Below the pieces are notes generated by a model. It saw only the letters and a program-made list of their open reading frames with translations. It searched no databases and was not told where the DNA came from. A DNA stretch of 64,000 nt. Source: Fodinisporobacter ferrooxydans (GTDB taxonomy: Bacteria; Bacillota; Bacilli; Tumebacillales; MYW30-H2). The stretch covers positions 3,489,501-3,553,500 of the forward strand of contig NZ_CP089291.1 in the NCBI RefSeq assembly GCF_022818495.1, written 5' to 3'. The translations under genes and the position numbers were made by a program. Positions 24,760 to 33,637 of this stretch are shown here, one piece after another (the first letter of the stretch is position 1; every line of letters starts with the position of its first letter).

Positions 24760-26229
24760 ATGTATTTTTTTAATGATTTAACCAAACAACTTAAAGATTT
24801 ATGTACTTCTGGACTAGCTATAAGTCCTTGGTTAGCGGGTGTAGATGGAACTGGTCGTTTTGATCCTATTATTTTTGAGATTATTGATTCTGCGGCACTC
24901 GATTTTACAGCTATACATTGGACAGAAGAAGAACGAATTAAGGCATTTGGAATACTTCCAGTTCATGAACGATTACCAAGAACGGCATTATACGAAACAA
25001 TTGCTTCAACGGCCGTTCTTCTCGCGAATGATCGAACTGGATATTTAGATGTTGAAGAAAATCTGTCTCGAGAAGTGATTCAAATGGTTGAAAACTTTGT
25101 AACAAAATATGGTCTTGGTACATTTGTTCAAATTTACTGCTTGGTTACCAGCTATGAAAACCAAAATGCGTTGGCATATTATAAATCCATTCCGGAAAAG
25201 GAGTTTTTGTTAGGTCACTGGCATCGGCCATGGATTGATTATACGTTAACGGATGAACTTGTACTTGGAACACTATTGCAGAACTATCAAATTGTAATTC
25301 GTAAAAATCGTCGCTACGTCGAAATGAGCGACCAAGGGTATGAAGCATTTCGAAAAACAGGAGAAATATTAAATAAATCTGGATATCTCGAACATCGGAT
25401 GCACTGGCTTCACATTTCGCAATTTAATTTATTTGATGATTATGAAACGATGGCACATGCAATATGGCCTGAATCCATTTCTTTAAGACAACGGTTTCTT
25501 GAGTGGTCAGGAATTAAATCTGGGATGAAGGTATTAGAGCTTGGATGTGCAGATGGTGAGTTTACGTTTGATGGTGGACTTGCCCAACTAGTCGGTCCAA
25601 CCGGACGCGTAATTTCCATAGATCCTTCAGCACGAATGATTGCCCGAGCTGAAACTAAACGCTGCAATCTTGATGTTGATTGGGTTGAATTTCGGAAAGG
25701 GAAAGCAGAATGTCTTCCCTTTGATGATGGGACCTTTGATGCAGTAATTGGAGTAGGGTTTCTACATTTTACTGACCTCGAAGTGGCCTTACGGGAAATG
25801 AAACGGGTTACCCATTCGAATGGTATTGTAGCTAGCTTCCATCCGTTAAAAGCTCGGCTCGATGTTGAGTTTTTTCAACAGTGGTTTTCCCCTTTATTGG
25901 AATTATCGGTACAACGAAAAGAACCTCCGAAAGATTTTTTATTATTTCCGAATCAAGCACCATTAGCTTTTGAAAGTGCCGGTTTCCATAATGTTATAAA
26001 AGACGAAGCTCCCTTAATTACACTATTTCATGATCCGGATAAGGTAATCCAACACTTTATTTACGGGGTGGGATGGTTTCAAGAGGAATTATCGATGCTT
26101 CCATGGCGGGCACGTAAAGAAATTGTGGAACTTTTGAGACAAAGAGGTCACGAAATAATTACCAACTATCCGAAAGACGAACTTGTCTTTACATTTCCAA
26201 TGCAAATGGTAAAAGGTGAAGTGATATAA
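24760..26229 (+). CDS. SAM-dependent methyltransferase with a large unassigned N-terminal region
   Basis: This 489-residue protein has an unassigned helical N-terminal half (residues 1-245). A class I methyltransferase domain follows (GMKVLELGCADGEFTFDGGL, VISIDPSARMIARAE, FDAVIGVGFLHFTDLEVALR, MKRVTHSNGIVASFHP). The last about 90 residues could close the active site. The codon use looks more AT-rich than the core genes nearby, suggesting transfer. The substrate cannot be told. A cyclic di-GMP riboswitch and an orphan regulator gene follow directly. Confidence 0.75.
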   Translation: MYFFNDLTKQLKDLCTSGLAISPWLAGVDGTGRFDPIIFEIIDSAALDFTAIHWTEEERIKAFGILPVHERLPRTALYETIASTAVLLANDRTGYLDVEENLSREVIQMVENFVTKYGLGTFVQIYCLVTSYENQNALAYYKSIPEKEFLLGHWHRPWIDYTLTDELVLGTLLQNYQIVIRKNRRYVEMSDQGYEAFRKTGEILNKSGYLEHRMHWLHISQFNLFDDYETMAHAIWPESISLRQRFLEWSGIKSGMKVLELGCADGEFTFDGGLAQLVGPTGRVISIDPSARMIARAETKRCNLDVDWVEFRKGKAECLPFDDGTFDAVIGVGFLHFTDLEVALREMKRVTHSNGIVASFHPLKARLDVEFFQQWFSPLLELSVQRKEPPKDFLLFPNQAPLAFESAGFHNVIKDEAPLITLFHDPDKVIQHFIYGVGWFQEELSMLPWRARKEIVELLRQRGHEIITNYPKDELVFTFPMQMVKGEVI

Positions 26230-26233
26230 AAAT

Positions 26234-26340
26234 AAAAACGCTAAAGGCAAACCCTGTGAAAGCAGGGGTCACAAAGCTACAGGGGCTAAATAAGAATCTC
26301 ATATTGCCAGTCAGCTGCCGTCAGCTGTCTCCACCCCTGA
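26234..26340 (+). promoter_or_regulatory. Cyclic di-GMP-I (GEMM) riboswitch
   Basis: The core AAAGGCAAACC at 26242-26252 is followed by a hairpin with a GAAA tetraloop (CCTGTGAAAGCAGG), then CACAAAGC and GGGGCTAAA, the order of GEMM-I aptamers. The second arm is around GCCAGTCAGCTGCCG at 26307-26321. ACCCCTG at 26333-26339 can pair with CAGGGG in the aptamer, a likely switching helix before the AGGGAGAGG ribosome site of the next gene. Confidence 0.82.
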
Positions 26341-26373
26341 TTTCTATTATAGGGAGAGGAGTAGATTGATTAC

Positions 26374-26697
26374 TTGACTATTATTAACGGAAAACGTATC
26401 TCTATTGGACAAGATTGTTATCTTGAATACTGGTCTTTATATAAAGACAATGCTAAAGTCGCACTTTCACCTACTCAGTTCCGTATACTTCAATACTTGG
26501 CACTGAATATTGGGAACCCTGTATCCACAGATCAATTGATTTTGAACGTTTGGGGGCCAGAGACTTTGATTGGCCCTAATGATTTACATGTTCATATTAA
26601 ACGTTTACGGGATCGATTAGAGGACGATGGTCGTAATCCTAAATGCCTTTTAACGATTCGCGGTATCGGATACATACTGTATCCAAGGGAAAAGTAA
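26374..26697 (+). CDS. Stand-alone OmpR/PhoB-type winged-helix protein
   Basis: The protein has 107 residues from a TTG at 26374, downstream of AGGGAGAGGAG; an in-frame TAG at 26362 excludes a longer form. It consists almost only of the winged-helix output domain (ALSPTQFRILQYLALNIGNP, then DLHVHIKRLRDRLEDDG and IRGIGYILYP). There is no receiver domain, so it is not a normal response regulator. The riboswitch in front suggests that its dose is set by cyclic di-GMP. Confidence 0.85.
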   Translation: MTIINGKRISIGQDCYLEYWSLYKDNAKVALSPTQFRILQYLALNIGNPVSTDQLILNVWGPETLIGPNDLHVHIKRLRDRLEDDGRNPKCLLTIRGIGYILYPREK

Positions 26698-27143
26698 AAT
26701 GATAGCCTTTCGAGTTAAATAAATCGTATAATAAATAATTTTGTTGGCGGTACCCCAGATTGAACCGTCAATCATTCTGTTGACATCAACAGCTCCTTGC
26801 ACAAAATTGTTCTTCTTGTAAAAATTATATTGATTCTTCACACTGTCCGCATCTACCTGTGTGTTTGGATCGTCAATGCTACTGTTTCGTTACCCGAATG
26901 ATCAGTGTAAACTTTCCCCACATGTCCAATCACCAGTTGCAATCTATCACCTCTCACTCTTAATCAAAACTCTATCGAGATTACAGGTGGAATTATACCA
27001 CGGATCCCAGAAAATTTCGATAATAAGGAACGCGTCTAGTCCGAAATTCATCTCTTTCGGAGATGTAGGTTGACCCGCTCTATTTGTGTTCTCCTATTTG
27101 AAATGCAATACTTAAGTATAATCTGCAATCCAACAGAAAGAAG
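26698..27143. other. Gene-poor region with minus-strand remnants
   Basis: On the minus strand, fragments at about 26943-26857 (LVIGHVGKVYTDHSGNETVA) and 26857-26745 (NFYKKNNFVQGAVDVNRMID) look like one protein broken by a frameshift. I cannot assign it. Nothing else is visible. Confidence 0.35.
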
Positions 27144-27152
27144 GTGCTTCTT

Positions 27153-27989
27153 GTGAAGATCGGTCTGGCGCTTGCAGGGGGAGGGGTCTCGGGTTCTGCA
27201 GCGATTGGCGTCATTCGTGCCCTCGAAGAAGCGGGCGTGCAAATTACACATATCGCCGGCACCAGTTCCGGTGCCATGGTCGCTGCCTTATACGCATATG
27301 GCTATTCAGTCGACCAACTGATCGAAATCGTTCCCCGTCTCAACCGTCAGCATTTGGATATCGACTGGAAAGGAATCCTCCTCAAATTGATCCGATACAA
27401 GCCGTATCTCGATGGATGTCTGAAAGGATATCGATTGCAAGAACTTCTTTTGCAACTGACAAATCATGAGGAAGTATCGGCGTTTCAAATTCCTTGTGGC
27501 ATCGTTGCTACCGATCTGGCAGAAGGAAAGCCGGTCGTTTTTTCCAATCAGGCCATCGCCGGATATACAACGCTGAGCGATGTTTCCATCGCAGATGCAG
27601 TCCGTGCAAGCTGCGGCATTCCCGTTATTTTTCAGCCCCTTCGAATCCGCGAATTTGTGCTTGCAGATGGTGGTGTCCTGATCAATTGTCCGGTGCATCT
27701 GGTCAAGCAAATGGGAGCGCTTCATGTCATTTCCGTCGATCCGGTTGCTCCATTTGTCAAAAACCGCAAAGGGGCTCTTACTACATTCCGCTCCATTTTT
27801 TTTCATGTTGTAAACCTGACATTACAAGCACAGATGCAGCGGGAGCATACGTATGCAATGTTTACACTTCATCCCAACGTAGGTTCCGTCGGAGCTTTGG
27901 ATTTTAAAAAAGTGATGCATTGTATTGAAGTGGGGTATCGACACACCAAATTGCATCTGCCGGATATTCTCCGATTGCTTGAAACATGA
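27153..27989 (+). CDS. Patatin-like phospholipase, RssA type
   Basis: I chose the GTG at 27153, about 8 bases after AAGAAGG; a GTG at 27144 would sit on that site. The protein is 278 residues. Motifs: oxyanion loop GLALAGGGVSGSAAIG, nucleophile elbow GTSSG and catalytic Asp in LADGG, so the Ser-Asp dyad is complete. It is likely a cytosolic acyl hydrolase. It overlaps the open frame of the symporter gene but not its real start. Confidence 0.88.
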   Translation: MKIGLALAGGGVSGSAAIGVIRALEEAGVQITHIAGTSSGAMVAALYAYGYSVDQLIEIVPRLNRQHLDIDWKGILLKLIRYKPYLDGCLKGYRLQELLLQLTNHEEVSAFQIPCGIVATDLAEGKPVVFSNQAIAGYTTLSDVSIADAVRASCGIPVIFQPLRIREFVLADGGVLINCPVHLVKQMGALHVISVDPVAPFVKNRKGALTTFRSIFFHVVNLTLQAQMQREHTYAMFTLHPNVGSVGALDFKKVMHCIEVGYRHTKLHLPDILRLLET

Positions 27990-28087
27990 TTTGCCAAAGA
28001 ATATTCCTGTATTACGATTCCTCCTCTCAGCATACCGTAGCAATAAGGATCGATATCTGCAGAAATCCGCATAAAAGGGGTGTAGGT

Positions 28088-29302
28088 ATGCTGAGAAAGA
28101 TTCCATTAGGCATCCAGATCCTCATTGCCATGATTCTGGGGATTGTGGTAGGGGGAGCAAGCAAAACATTCGGCATTCATTTAAAAATTCTGGGCGATGC
28201 ATTTATTCATTTGATTCAAATGGCGATACTGCCGCTCGTGTTCCCGCTGATCGTTTTAGGTATCAGTCAGATGCAATCGATTCGCCGGATCGGGCGAATT
28301 GCCGGGAAGACGATCCTGTATTTTGAGGTCATTACTACGATTGTTTTATTTATCGGCATTTTTTTAGCAGATGCGACACAGGTAGGTTCCGGTGTAAATC
28401 TCGCAGGTGCAAAAGGCAATTTGCTCCATGGGATTGCGAAAGGAATCGATTTTCAGGCATTTGTGCTAAACATGATTCCACATAATCTATTTGCATCGCT
28501 TACCCAAGGAAATCTTTTATCACTCGTTTTTTTCGCGTTATTCTTCGGCTTGGGAATGGCTGCTGTGGCTGAAAAAGCAAAACCGGTCGAGCAATTTCTC
28601 GAATCTGTTGCGAACATTATGTTTCAAGTCCTAGACTTTATTATACGCTTCGCTCCCATTGGAGTGTTTGGGTTTATCGCATTTGATATCGCCAATTATG
28701 GTTGGGCAAGCATCTGGCTGCTCGGTCAGTTTGTTGGCATCGCTTATCTGGGATTTCTCATCATTGTCTTTCTTTTGCTGCCGTTGGCCGCTCTCGTGTT
28801 TAAAGTCTCCTATATAAAACTCTTGCGGGAAATTTGGGACCTTATCTTGCTCGCATTTACATCCCGCAGTTCGGAAATCGTATTGGCGCCGCTCCTTGAA
28901 AGGCTGAAAGGCTATGGTGTCGATGAATCGATCGGATCCTTCGTACTGCCTGTGGGGTATTCCTTTAATCTCGATGGAGCGACATTATATGAATCGATTG
29001 CCGTACTTTTTTTGGCACATGCCTATGGCATCCAGCTCACATTTGTCCATCAATTGGAGATTATCGGCGTTTTAATGGTATTGACTAAAGGATTGGCCGG
29101 TGTGCCGTCTGCGGCCATCGTAATCTTGCTTTCGACTGCAAAATCCATCGGAATTCCGTTGGAAGGTGTCGCATTACTGCTCGGAATTGATTTTATTATC
29201 GATATGGGGCGAACGGCTGTAAACGTAGTGGGAAATTCATTGGCTGCAGTCATTGTAGCCAAATCAGAAAAGTTGTTCCAGCCGAAAGCTTCCTTGCAAT
29301 AA
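28088..29302 (+). CDS. Dicarboxylate/amino acid:cation symporter (DAACS, GltT/DctA-like)
   Basis: The ATG at 28088 with AAAGGGGTG upstream gives 404 residues. About eight membrane segments and two re-entrant loops are expected. Signature sequences are FTSRSSEIVLAPLLERL (serine-rich HP1 tip), YSFNLDGATLYESIAVLF and GIDFIIDMGRTAVNVVGNS with the substrate-binding DxxRTxxN. The family takes up glutamate, aspartate or C4-dicarboxylates with sodium or protons. Which of these applies is not clear. Confidence 0.9.
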   Translation: MLRKIPLGIQILIAMILGIVVGGASKTFGIHLKILGDAFIHLIQMAILPLVFPLIVLGISQMQSIRRIGRIAGKTILYFEVITTIVLFIGIFLADATQVGSGVNLAGAKGNLLHGIAKGIDFQAFVLNMIPHNLFASLTQGNLLSLVFFALFFGLGMAAVAEKAKPVEQFLESVANIMFQVLDFIIRFAPIGVFGFIAFDIANYGWASIWLLGQFVGIAYLGFLIIVFLLLPLAALVFKVSYIKLLREIWDLILLAFTSRSSEIVLAPLLERLKGYGVDESIGSFVLPVGYSFNLDGATLYESIAVLFLAHAYGIQLTFVHQLEIIGVLMVLTKGLAGVPSAAIVILLSTAKSIGIPLEGVALLLGIDFIIDMGRTAVNVVGNSLAAVIVAKSEKLFQPKASLQ

Positions 29303-29323
29303 TTGGAACGTTTGAGTTGGCAG

Positions 29324-29355
29324 AAAAAAAGCACCGTTCCTGCAAAAACGGTGCT
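29324..29355. terminator. Terminator, mainly for the minus strand
   Basis: AGCACCGTT at 29330-29338 pairs with AACGGTGCT at 29347-29355. On the minus strand the stem runs into seven T residues, so it ends the small gene at 29453-29638. On the plus strand it may also end the symporter gene. Confidence 0.75.
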
Positions 29356-29452
29356 CTTGTACATGACATTAAGTATGATTGCAAAAACGGAGACTTTACG
29401 TTGCGGCCACAATCGGCGAGGAAAAAATGGCATGACTGCTCTGCGAAATGCA

Positions 29453-29638
29453 TTAAAACATCCGCTCAACCGGCAGTGATTCGATGACTTGATCGACCGC
29501 AGTCGGACTGACAATCGTTGGACTGACAATCCGATTGGAGCGGCGATATGAAACATTCAGATAAACGATCAATATGATCGAAAAACAAACGGCTATGCTT
29601 AAAACAGTAACAAGTACTTCCCAGACAACCGATTCCAC
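29453..29638 (-). CDS. Small single-span membrane protein
   Basis: A GTG at 29638, with AAGGGGG upstream, opens a 61-residue frame. It has one span (VLVTVLSIAVCFSIILIVYL) and a cytosolic tail with a short repeat (RIVSPTIVSPTAVD). A good ribosome site and a matched terminator support expression. No family was recognised. Confidence 0.55.
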   Translation of the reverse strand: MESVVWEVLVTVLSIAVCFSIILIVYLNVSYRRSNRIVSPTIVSPTAVDQVIESLPVERMF

Positions 29639-29802
29639 ACATCATACCCCCTTCATTTCCAAGCATACCAAAGAAATGGATTTCGTGTAATTATATAGTA
29701 TACCCATTCGGTGATTTCTATATATAGTAAATAGTGGGTTTTCAGAAGGATTTTGTCATATAAGAAAGGGAGTTGTTTTCAAGCTGGAAAGGAGCGATGT
29801 AC

Positions 29803-32133
29803 GTGGATGTATATCGGGCTGTCGGTATGAGTGTTCCACGCAAAGATGGGGCGGAGAAGGTCACCGGTCGTGCCAAATACACCAATGATTTTTTAAAACC
29901 TGGACTGCTCCATGCAAAACTCGTGACAAGCGTTTATGCACACGCGACTCTCGTCTCGATCGATACACAGAAAGCCAGGAATGTACCGGGCGTGCGGGCC
30001 ATTGTTACAGGGGAAGATTTTCCGCTGCTGACAGGATCGCCGTTGGAAGATCGACCGCCGCTTGCCGTTGATAAAGTACGCTATCACGGGGAACCGATTG
30101 CCATCGTAGTAGCAGATCAGGAAAATATTGCAATGCAGGCAGCCAGCCTGATCGATGTCAAATACGCTCCATTGCCAGTCGTAAACTCGCCTCGAGCCGC
30201 CCTTTCCGCCAATGCGCCATTGCTGCACCCGAATCTGGCAACGTATCATGTACATAGTGATGTGTATCCTGTCGCAAACACCAATATTGCGAACCACACC
30301 AAAATCCGCAAAGGCAATATGGAGGAGGGATGGAAACAATGTGATGTGGTCATCGAGGCAAATCTGTCTTTTCCGCAATCCGATCATGCCGCCATGGAAC
30401 CCCGCTGTGTCGTCGCCGAAATCGCGCCAGACCATACCATATCGCTGATATCCGCATCCCAGTCCCCATTTATTATTCGAAGCCTGATCAGTCATTATTT
30501 TCAAATTCCCATCGAAAACGTGAATGTGCATACACCGTTTGTCGGCGGCGCTTTCGGCGGAAAAGCCCCTGTACAATTGGAATTTCTCGCCGTACTCGCT
30601 TCTTGGGCAGTCGGAGGGCGGTCTGTCAAATTGGCCAATGAACGGGAACAGGATTTTATCACATCACCTGTTCATATCGGACTGGATGCAGATATTCAAC
30701 TGGGCGCTACAAAAGAAGGAAAATTTGTCGCGGCAGCCATTCAATATCGTTTTGACGGCGGAGCTTACTCGGATCGGGCAGTGATTATCAGCCAGGCGGC
30801 AGCTGTCAGCTGTACAGGTCCCTATGGGATTGACCGTGTGCATTGCGACTCGTTTTGCGTCTATACCAATCATCCATACGCCACCTCCTTTCGAGGATTT
30901 GGCCATCCGGAATTGACATTTGTGATCGAACGGGCGATCGATATGCTTGCTGCCAAATTAGATATCGATCCAGTGGAACTGCGTCTGAAAAATGCAATTC
31001 GACCGGGAGATACCAGTCCAACCCAGACATTGCTTACATGCAGTACTGTTGGAAATTTGGAAAAGTGCCTGGAATCCATCAAACAGATGATGAATTGGGA
31101 ACAAGGCAGATATGAAAAAATTGATGATCATCGGGTACGCGCCAAAGGAATTTGTTCCTTTTGGAAAAACTCCAGTACGCCCACGAATGCCAGTGCAGGC
31201 GCTGTCTTGCTCTTTCATCCCAATGGGAGCGTGAATCTTGTTTGCGGCGCGGTGGAAATCGGCCAGGGGACCAAAACAGCTTTGGCACAGATCGCTGCGG
31301 AGCGACTCGGGATGGATGTGAATCACATTCATGTCGTCATGGATGTACACACAGACACAACGGCAGAACATTGGAAAACGGTAGCGAGCCGCAGTACATT
31401 TCTTGTCGGCAGAGCTGTGTTGGCAGCCGCTGAAGACGCCATTCGACAATTCAAATACAATGCATCCTTTGCTTTGCGTTCAGAACCCGCAGATTTGGAG
31501 GTTGGAGGAAACCGGGTGTTTCGCAAAGACAATCCTGCAGATGGCATCGATATTGTCGAAATCGTTCACGGGTATACGTATCCAAACGGAAACACAGTCG
31601 GCCATCCGGTCATCGGCCGCGGCAGTTATGTCGTTCACCATCTGACAACGTTAAATAAGGAGACGGGAAAAGGAATACCAGGCCCGGAGTGGACAGTTGG
31701 CGCACAAGGCGTAGAAGTGGAGTTGGATCTCAAGAATAGTACGTATAAAATTTTAAAAGCCGTTTCCGTCATTGATGCAGGAAACGTGCTCAATCCCAAG
31801 TTGGCCCGCGGACAGATCATGGGCGGCATGAGTATGGGGTTAAGTTTCGCCGGTCGTGAAGCGTTTGTGTATAGTGAAGAAGGCAAAATTCTCAATCCCC
31901 AGTTGCGGACATATAAGGTCCATCACTACGGAGATCACCCGGAATACCTGGTCGATTTTGTAGAAACCCCCCATCTGGAGGCTCCTTATGGCCTGCGGGG
32001 AATCGGAGAACATGGCGTGATTGGCATGCCGGCGGCGCTTGCAAACAGTTTATCAAGGGCTTGCGGCATCGATTTGAACTGGTTGCCGTTAACTCCTGAA
32101 GCCATTTGGCGGGCAAGAGGAGGCGGCAGATGA
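29803..32133 (+). CDS. Molybdenum hydroxylase large subunit (XdhA/CoxL family)
   Basis: The GTG at 29803 is eight bases after AAAGGAG; the protein is 776 residues. The N-terminal a/b hammerhead domain (DGAEKVTGRAKYTNDFLKPG) is followed by the molybdopterin-cytosine-dinucleotide-binding part. Motifs: SASQSPFIIR, FVGGAFGGKAP, FRGFGHPE, EIGQGTKTALAQIAAE and the catalytic Glu in LRGIGEHG. It oxidises an N-heterocycle or aldehyde with water as oxygen donor. RGFGHPE resembles xanthine dehydrogenase-like enzymes more than CO dehydrogenase, whose active-site loop has a Cys. The substrate is not determined. The order large-medium-small with tight overlaps is an operon. Confidence 0.9.
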   Translation: MDVYRAVGMSVPRKDGAEKVTGRAKYTNDFLKPGLLHAKLVTSVYAHATLVSIDTQKARNVPGVRAIVTGEDFPLLTGSPLEDRPPLAVDKVRYHGEPIAIVVADQENIAMQAASLIDVKYAPLPVVNSPRAALSANAPLLHPNLATYHVHSDVYPVANTNIANHTKIRKGNMEEGWKQCDVVIEANLSFPQSDHAAMEPRCVVAEIAPDHTISLISASQSPFIIRSLISHYFQIPIENVNVHTPFVGGAFGGKAPVQLEFLAVLASWAVGGRSVKLANEREQDFITSPVHIGLDADIQLGATKEGKFVAAAIQYRFDGGAYSDRAVIISQAAAVSCTGPYGIDRVHCDSFCVYTNHPYATSFRGFGHPELTFVIERAIDMLAAKLDIDPVELRLKNAIRPGDTSPTQTLLTCSTVGNLEKCLESIKQMMNWEQGRYEKIDDHRVRAKGICSFWKNSSTPTNASAGAVLLFHPNGSVNLVCGAVEIGQGTKTALAQIAAERLGMDVNHIHVVMDVHTDTTAEHWKTVASRSTFLVGRAVLAAAEDAIRQFKYNASFALRSEPADLEVGGNRVFRKDNPADGIDIVEIVHGYTYPNGNTVGHPVIGRGSYVVHHLTTLNKETGKGIPGPEWTVGAQGVEVELDLKNSTYKILKAVSVIDAGNVLNPKLARGQIMGGMSMGLSFAGREAFVYSEEGKILNPQLRTYKVHHYGDHPEYLVDFVETPHLEAPYGLRGIGEHGVIGMPAALANSLSRACGIDLNWLPLTPEAIWRARGGGR

Positions 32134-32963
32134 TTCCTTTTGATTTTGCGTATTTTAAACCAAATACCCTATCAGAAGCGGTTCAAATCTACCAAACCTT
32201 TGCGGCACAAGACATGCAGCCGCTGTATTATGGGGGAGGAACCGAATGTTTGACCAGAGCGCGGCGCAACTCGCTTACAGCAGATGCAGTCATTGATTTA
32301 AAAGGGATTCCGGAATGCAATTCGATTGATTGGCAAAATCAATGGCTGGTGCTTGGGGCGACAGTATCATTGACAAAACTCTCCAGCGACCATTCGTTCC
32401 CACTGCTTGCAGAGACGGTTGCACAGATTGCAGACCGGACCGCTCGCAACAAAATAACGCTGGGCGGGAATATTTGCGGCAAATTGATCTATCGGGAAGC
32501 GGTATTGCCATTCTTATTGACAGATGCCCTGGTCTTGACGATGGGACCAAAAGGGTTGCAGTATAAATCCATCCATGAAGTGTTTCAGCGGCAAATGCGA
32601 TTGGAAACAGGGGAATTTGTCGTGCAATTTTTGCTTGAAAAAACCTATGCCATGCTGCCATATGTAAGCATCAAAAAACGCCGCGTCGGCCATGTCGGCT
32701 ATCCCCTTGTGTCAATCGCCGCATGCAAGCAATCGGATCGCATTCATGCAGCTTTTAGCGGTGTCTGTGCATTCCCTTTCCGCTCCAAAGAAATCGAAGA
32801 TGAATTAAGCCAATCGGCTGTTTCCTACGATACCCGCATTGAAAGAGCCGTCAAACATTTGCCGGCGCCCGTTCTAAAGAACGTGGAAGGTGCTGCCGAT
32901 TATCGTGAATTTGTTTTCAAACAAGCGTTGCGTGAGACATTGGAACGACTGGATGGTGTATGA
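32130..32963 (+). CDS. Molybdenum hydroxylase FAD-binding (medium) subunit
   Basis: The ATG at 32130 overlaps the preceding stop (ATGA), with AGAGGAGG upstream; the protein is 277 residues. It is of the CoxM/XdhB type: FDFAYFKPNTLSEAVQIYQ, the FAD pyrophosphate loop YYGGGTE and TLGGNICGKL in the second FAD motif. It passes electrons from the iron-sulfur subunit to NAD or a quinone partner. Confidence 0.92.
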   Translation: MIPFDFAYFKPNTLSEAVQIYQTFAAQDMQPLYYGGGTECLTRARRNSLTADAVIDLKGIPECNSIDWQNQWLVLGATVSLTKLSSDHSFPLLAETVAQIADRTARNKITLGGNICGKLIYREAVLPFLLTDALVLTMGPKGLQYKSIHEVFQRQMRLETGEFVVQFLLEKTYAMLPYVSIKKRRVGHVGYPLVSIAACKQSDRIHAAFSGVCAFPFRSKEIEDELSQSAVSYDTRIERAVKHLPAPVLKNVEGAADYREFVFKQALRETLERLDGV

Positions 32964-32966
32964 CAC

Positions 32967-33485
32967 ATGTGGAACGCCACAAAAGGAAAAGTGGAAGTGG
33001 AGCTTACCGTCAATGACGAGCAGCATCGGATTGTGATTCGGACGGCAGACACGCTTTTGTATACATTGCGAGACCAACTGGGTCTTACAGGCACGAAGAT
33101 CGGATGCGAAAATGGCGATTGCGGCGCATGTACAGTCCTGATCGATGGGTACCCGATAAAATCCTGTCTGATGCTGACAGTGGAAGCGGTAGGCCAATCC
33201 ATAACAACCATTGAAGGGCTGAAAGATTCCCCGATACAGCAGGCATTTCTCGCAACAGAGGCATTTCAGTGCGGATTTTGTACGCCTGGTTTTATCATGA
33301 ATGGCCAGGGACTGTTGGCAAACGCACCGAACGCTACAGATGAAGAGATCCGTGAATGGCTGGAATCCAACATCTGCAGGTGTACCGGTTATGAAGAAAT
33401 CGAGCAAGCCATCAAAAGGGTGCTTGCGGAAAATAAAACACTTGCGGAAACCAGAAAAAGGGATCCGTTTCCCCACGAAACGTAA
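32967..33485 (+). CDS. Molybdenum hydroxylase [2Fe-2S] (small) subunit
   Basis: The protein is 172 residues. The plant-type ferredoxin cluster motif GCENGDCGACTVLIDG plus SC at about 65 binds cluster one. The helical domain CGFCTPGF with CRCTGY binds cluster two near the molybdenum. It completes the three-subunit enzyme; a gap of three bases separates it from the FAD subunit gene. Confidence 0.94.
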   Translation: MWNATKGKVEVELTVNDEQHRIVIRTADTLLYTLRDQLGLTGTKIGCENGDCGACTVLIDGYPIKSCLMLTVEAVGQSITTIEGLKDSPIQQAFLATEAFQCGFCTPGFIMNGQGLLANAPNATDEEIREWLESNICRCTGYEEIEQAIKRVLAENKTLAETRKRDPFPHET

Positions 33486-33505
33486 TCCATTCCTCGAAGC
33501 GCAGG

Positions 33506-33603
33506 AATCGGATGTAAAGAATCAGACAGGGATCGGATGTAAAGAATCAGACAGGGATCGGATGTAAAGAATCAGACAGGGATCGGATGTAAAGAATCCG
33601 ATA
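33506..33603 (+). repeat. 25-bp tandem repeat, nearly four copies
   Basis: Units at 33506-33530, 33531-33555 and 33556-33580 read GATCGGATGTAAAGAATCAG plus ACAGG; the first begins AATC. A partial fourth (33581 on) ends ATCCGAT, making a 7-bp inverted repeat with ATCGGAT. It lies between the hydroxylase operon and the xdhC-like gene. Confidence 0.9.
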
Positions 33604-33637
33604 TGATAGAAAGAATGAAATAAAGGATGAGAGTGCT

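Noticed and set aside
29050-29556. Minus-strand frame of 168 codons overlapping the symporter gene end
   Set aside because: Antisense to conserved DAACS sequence (NLDG and DxxRTxxN motifs) and without any recognisable domain.
33506-33603. CRISPR array
   Set aside because: The units are contiguous 25-bp repeats with no unique spacers and no cas genes nearby.
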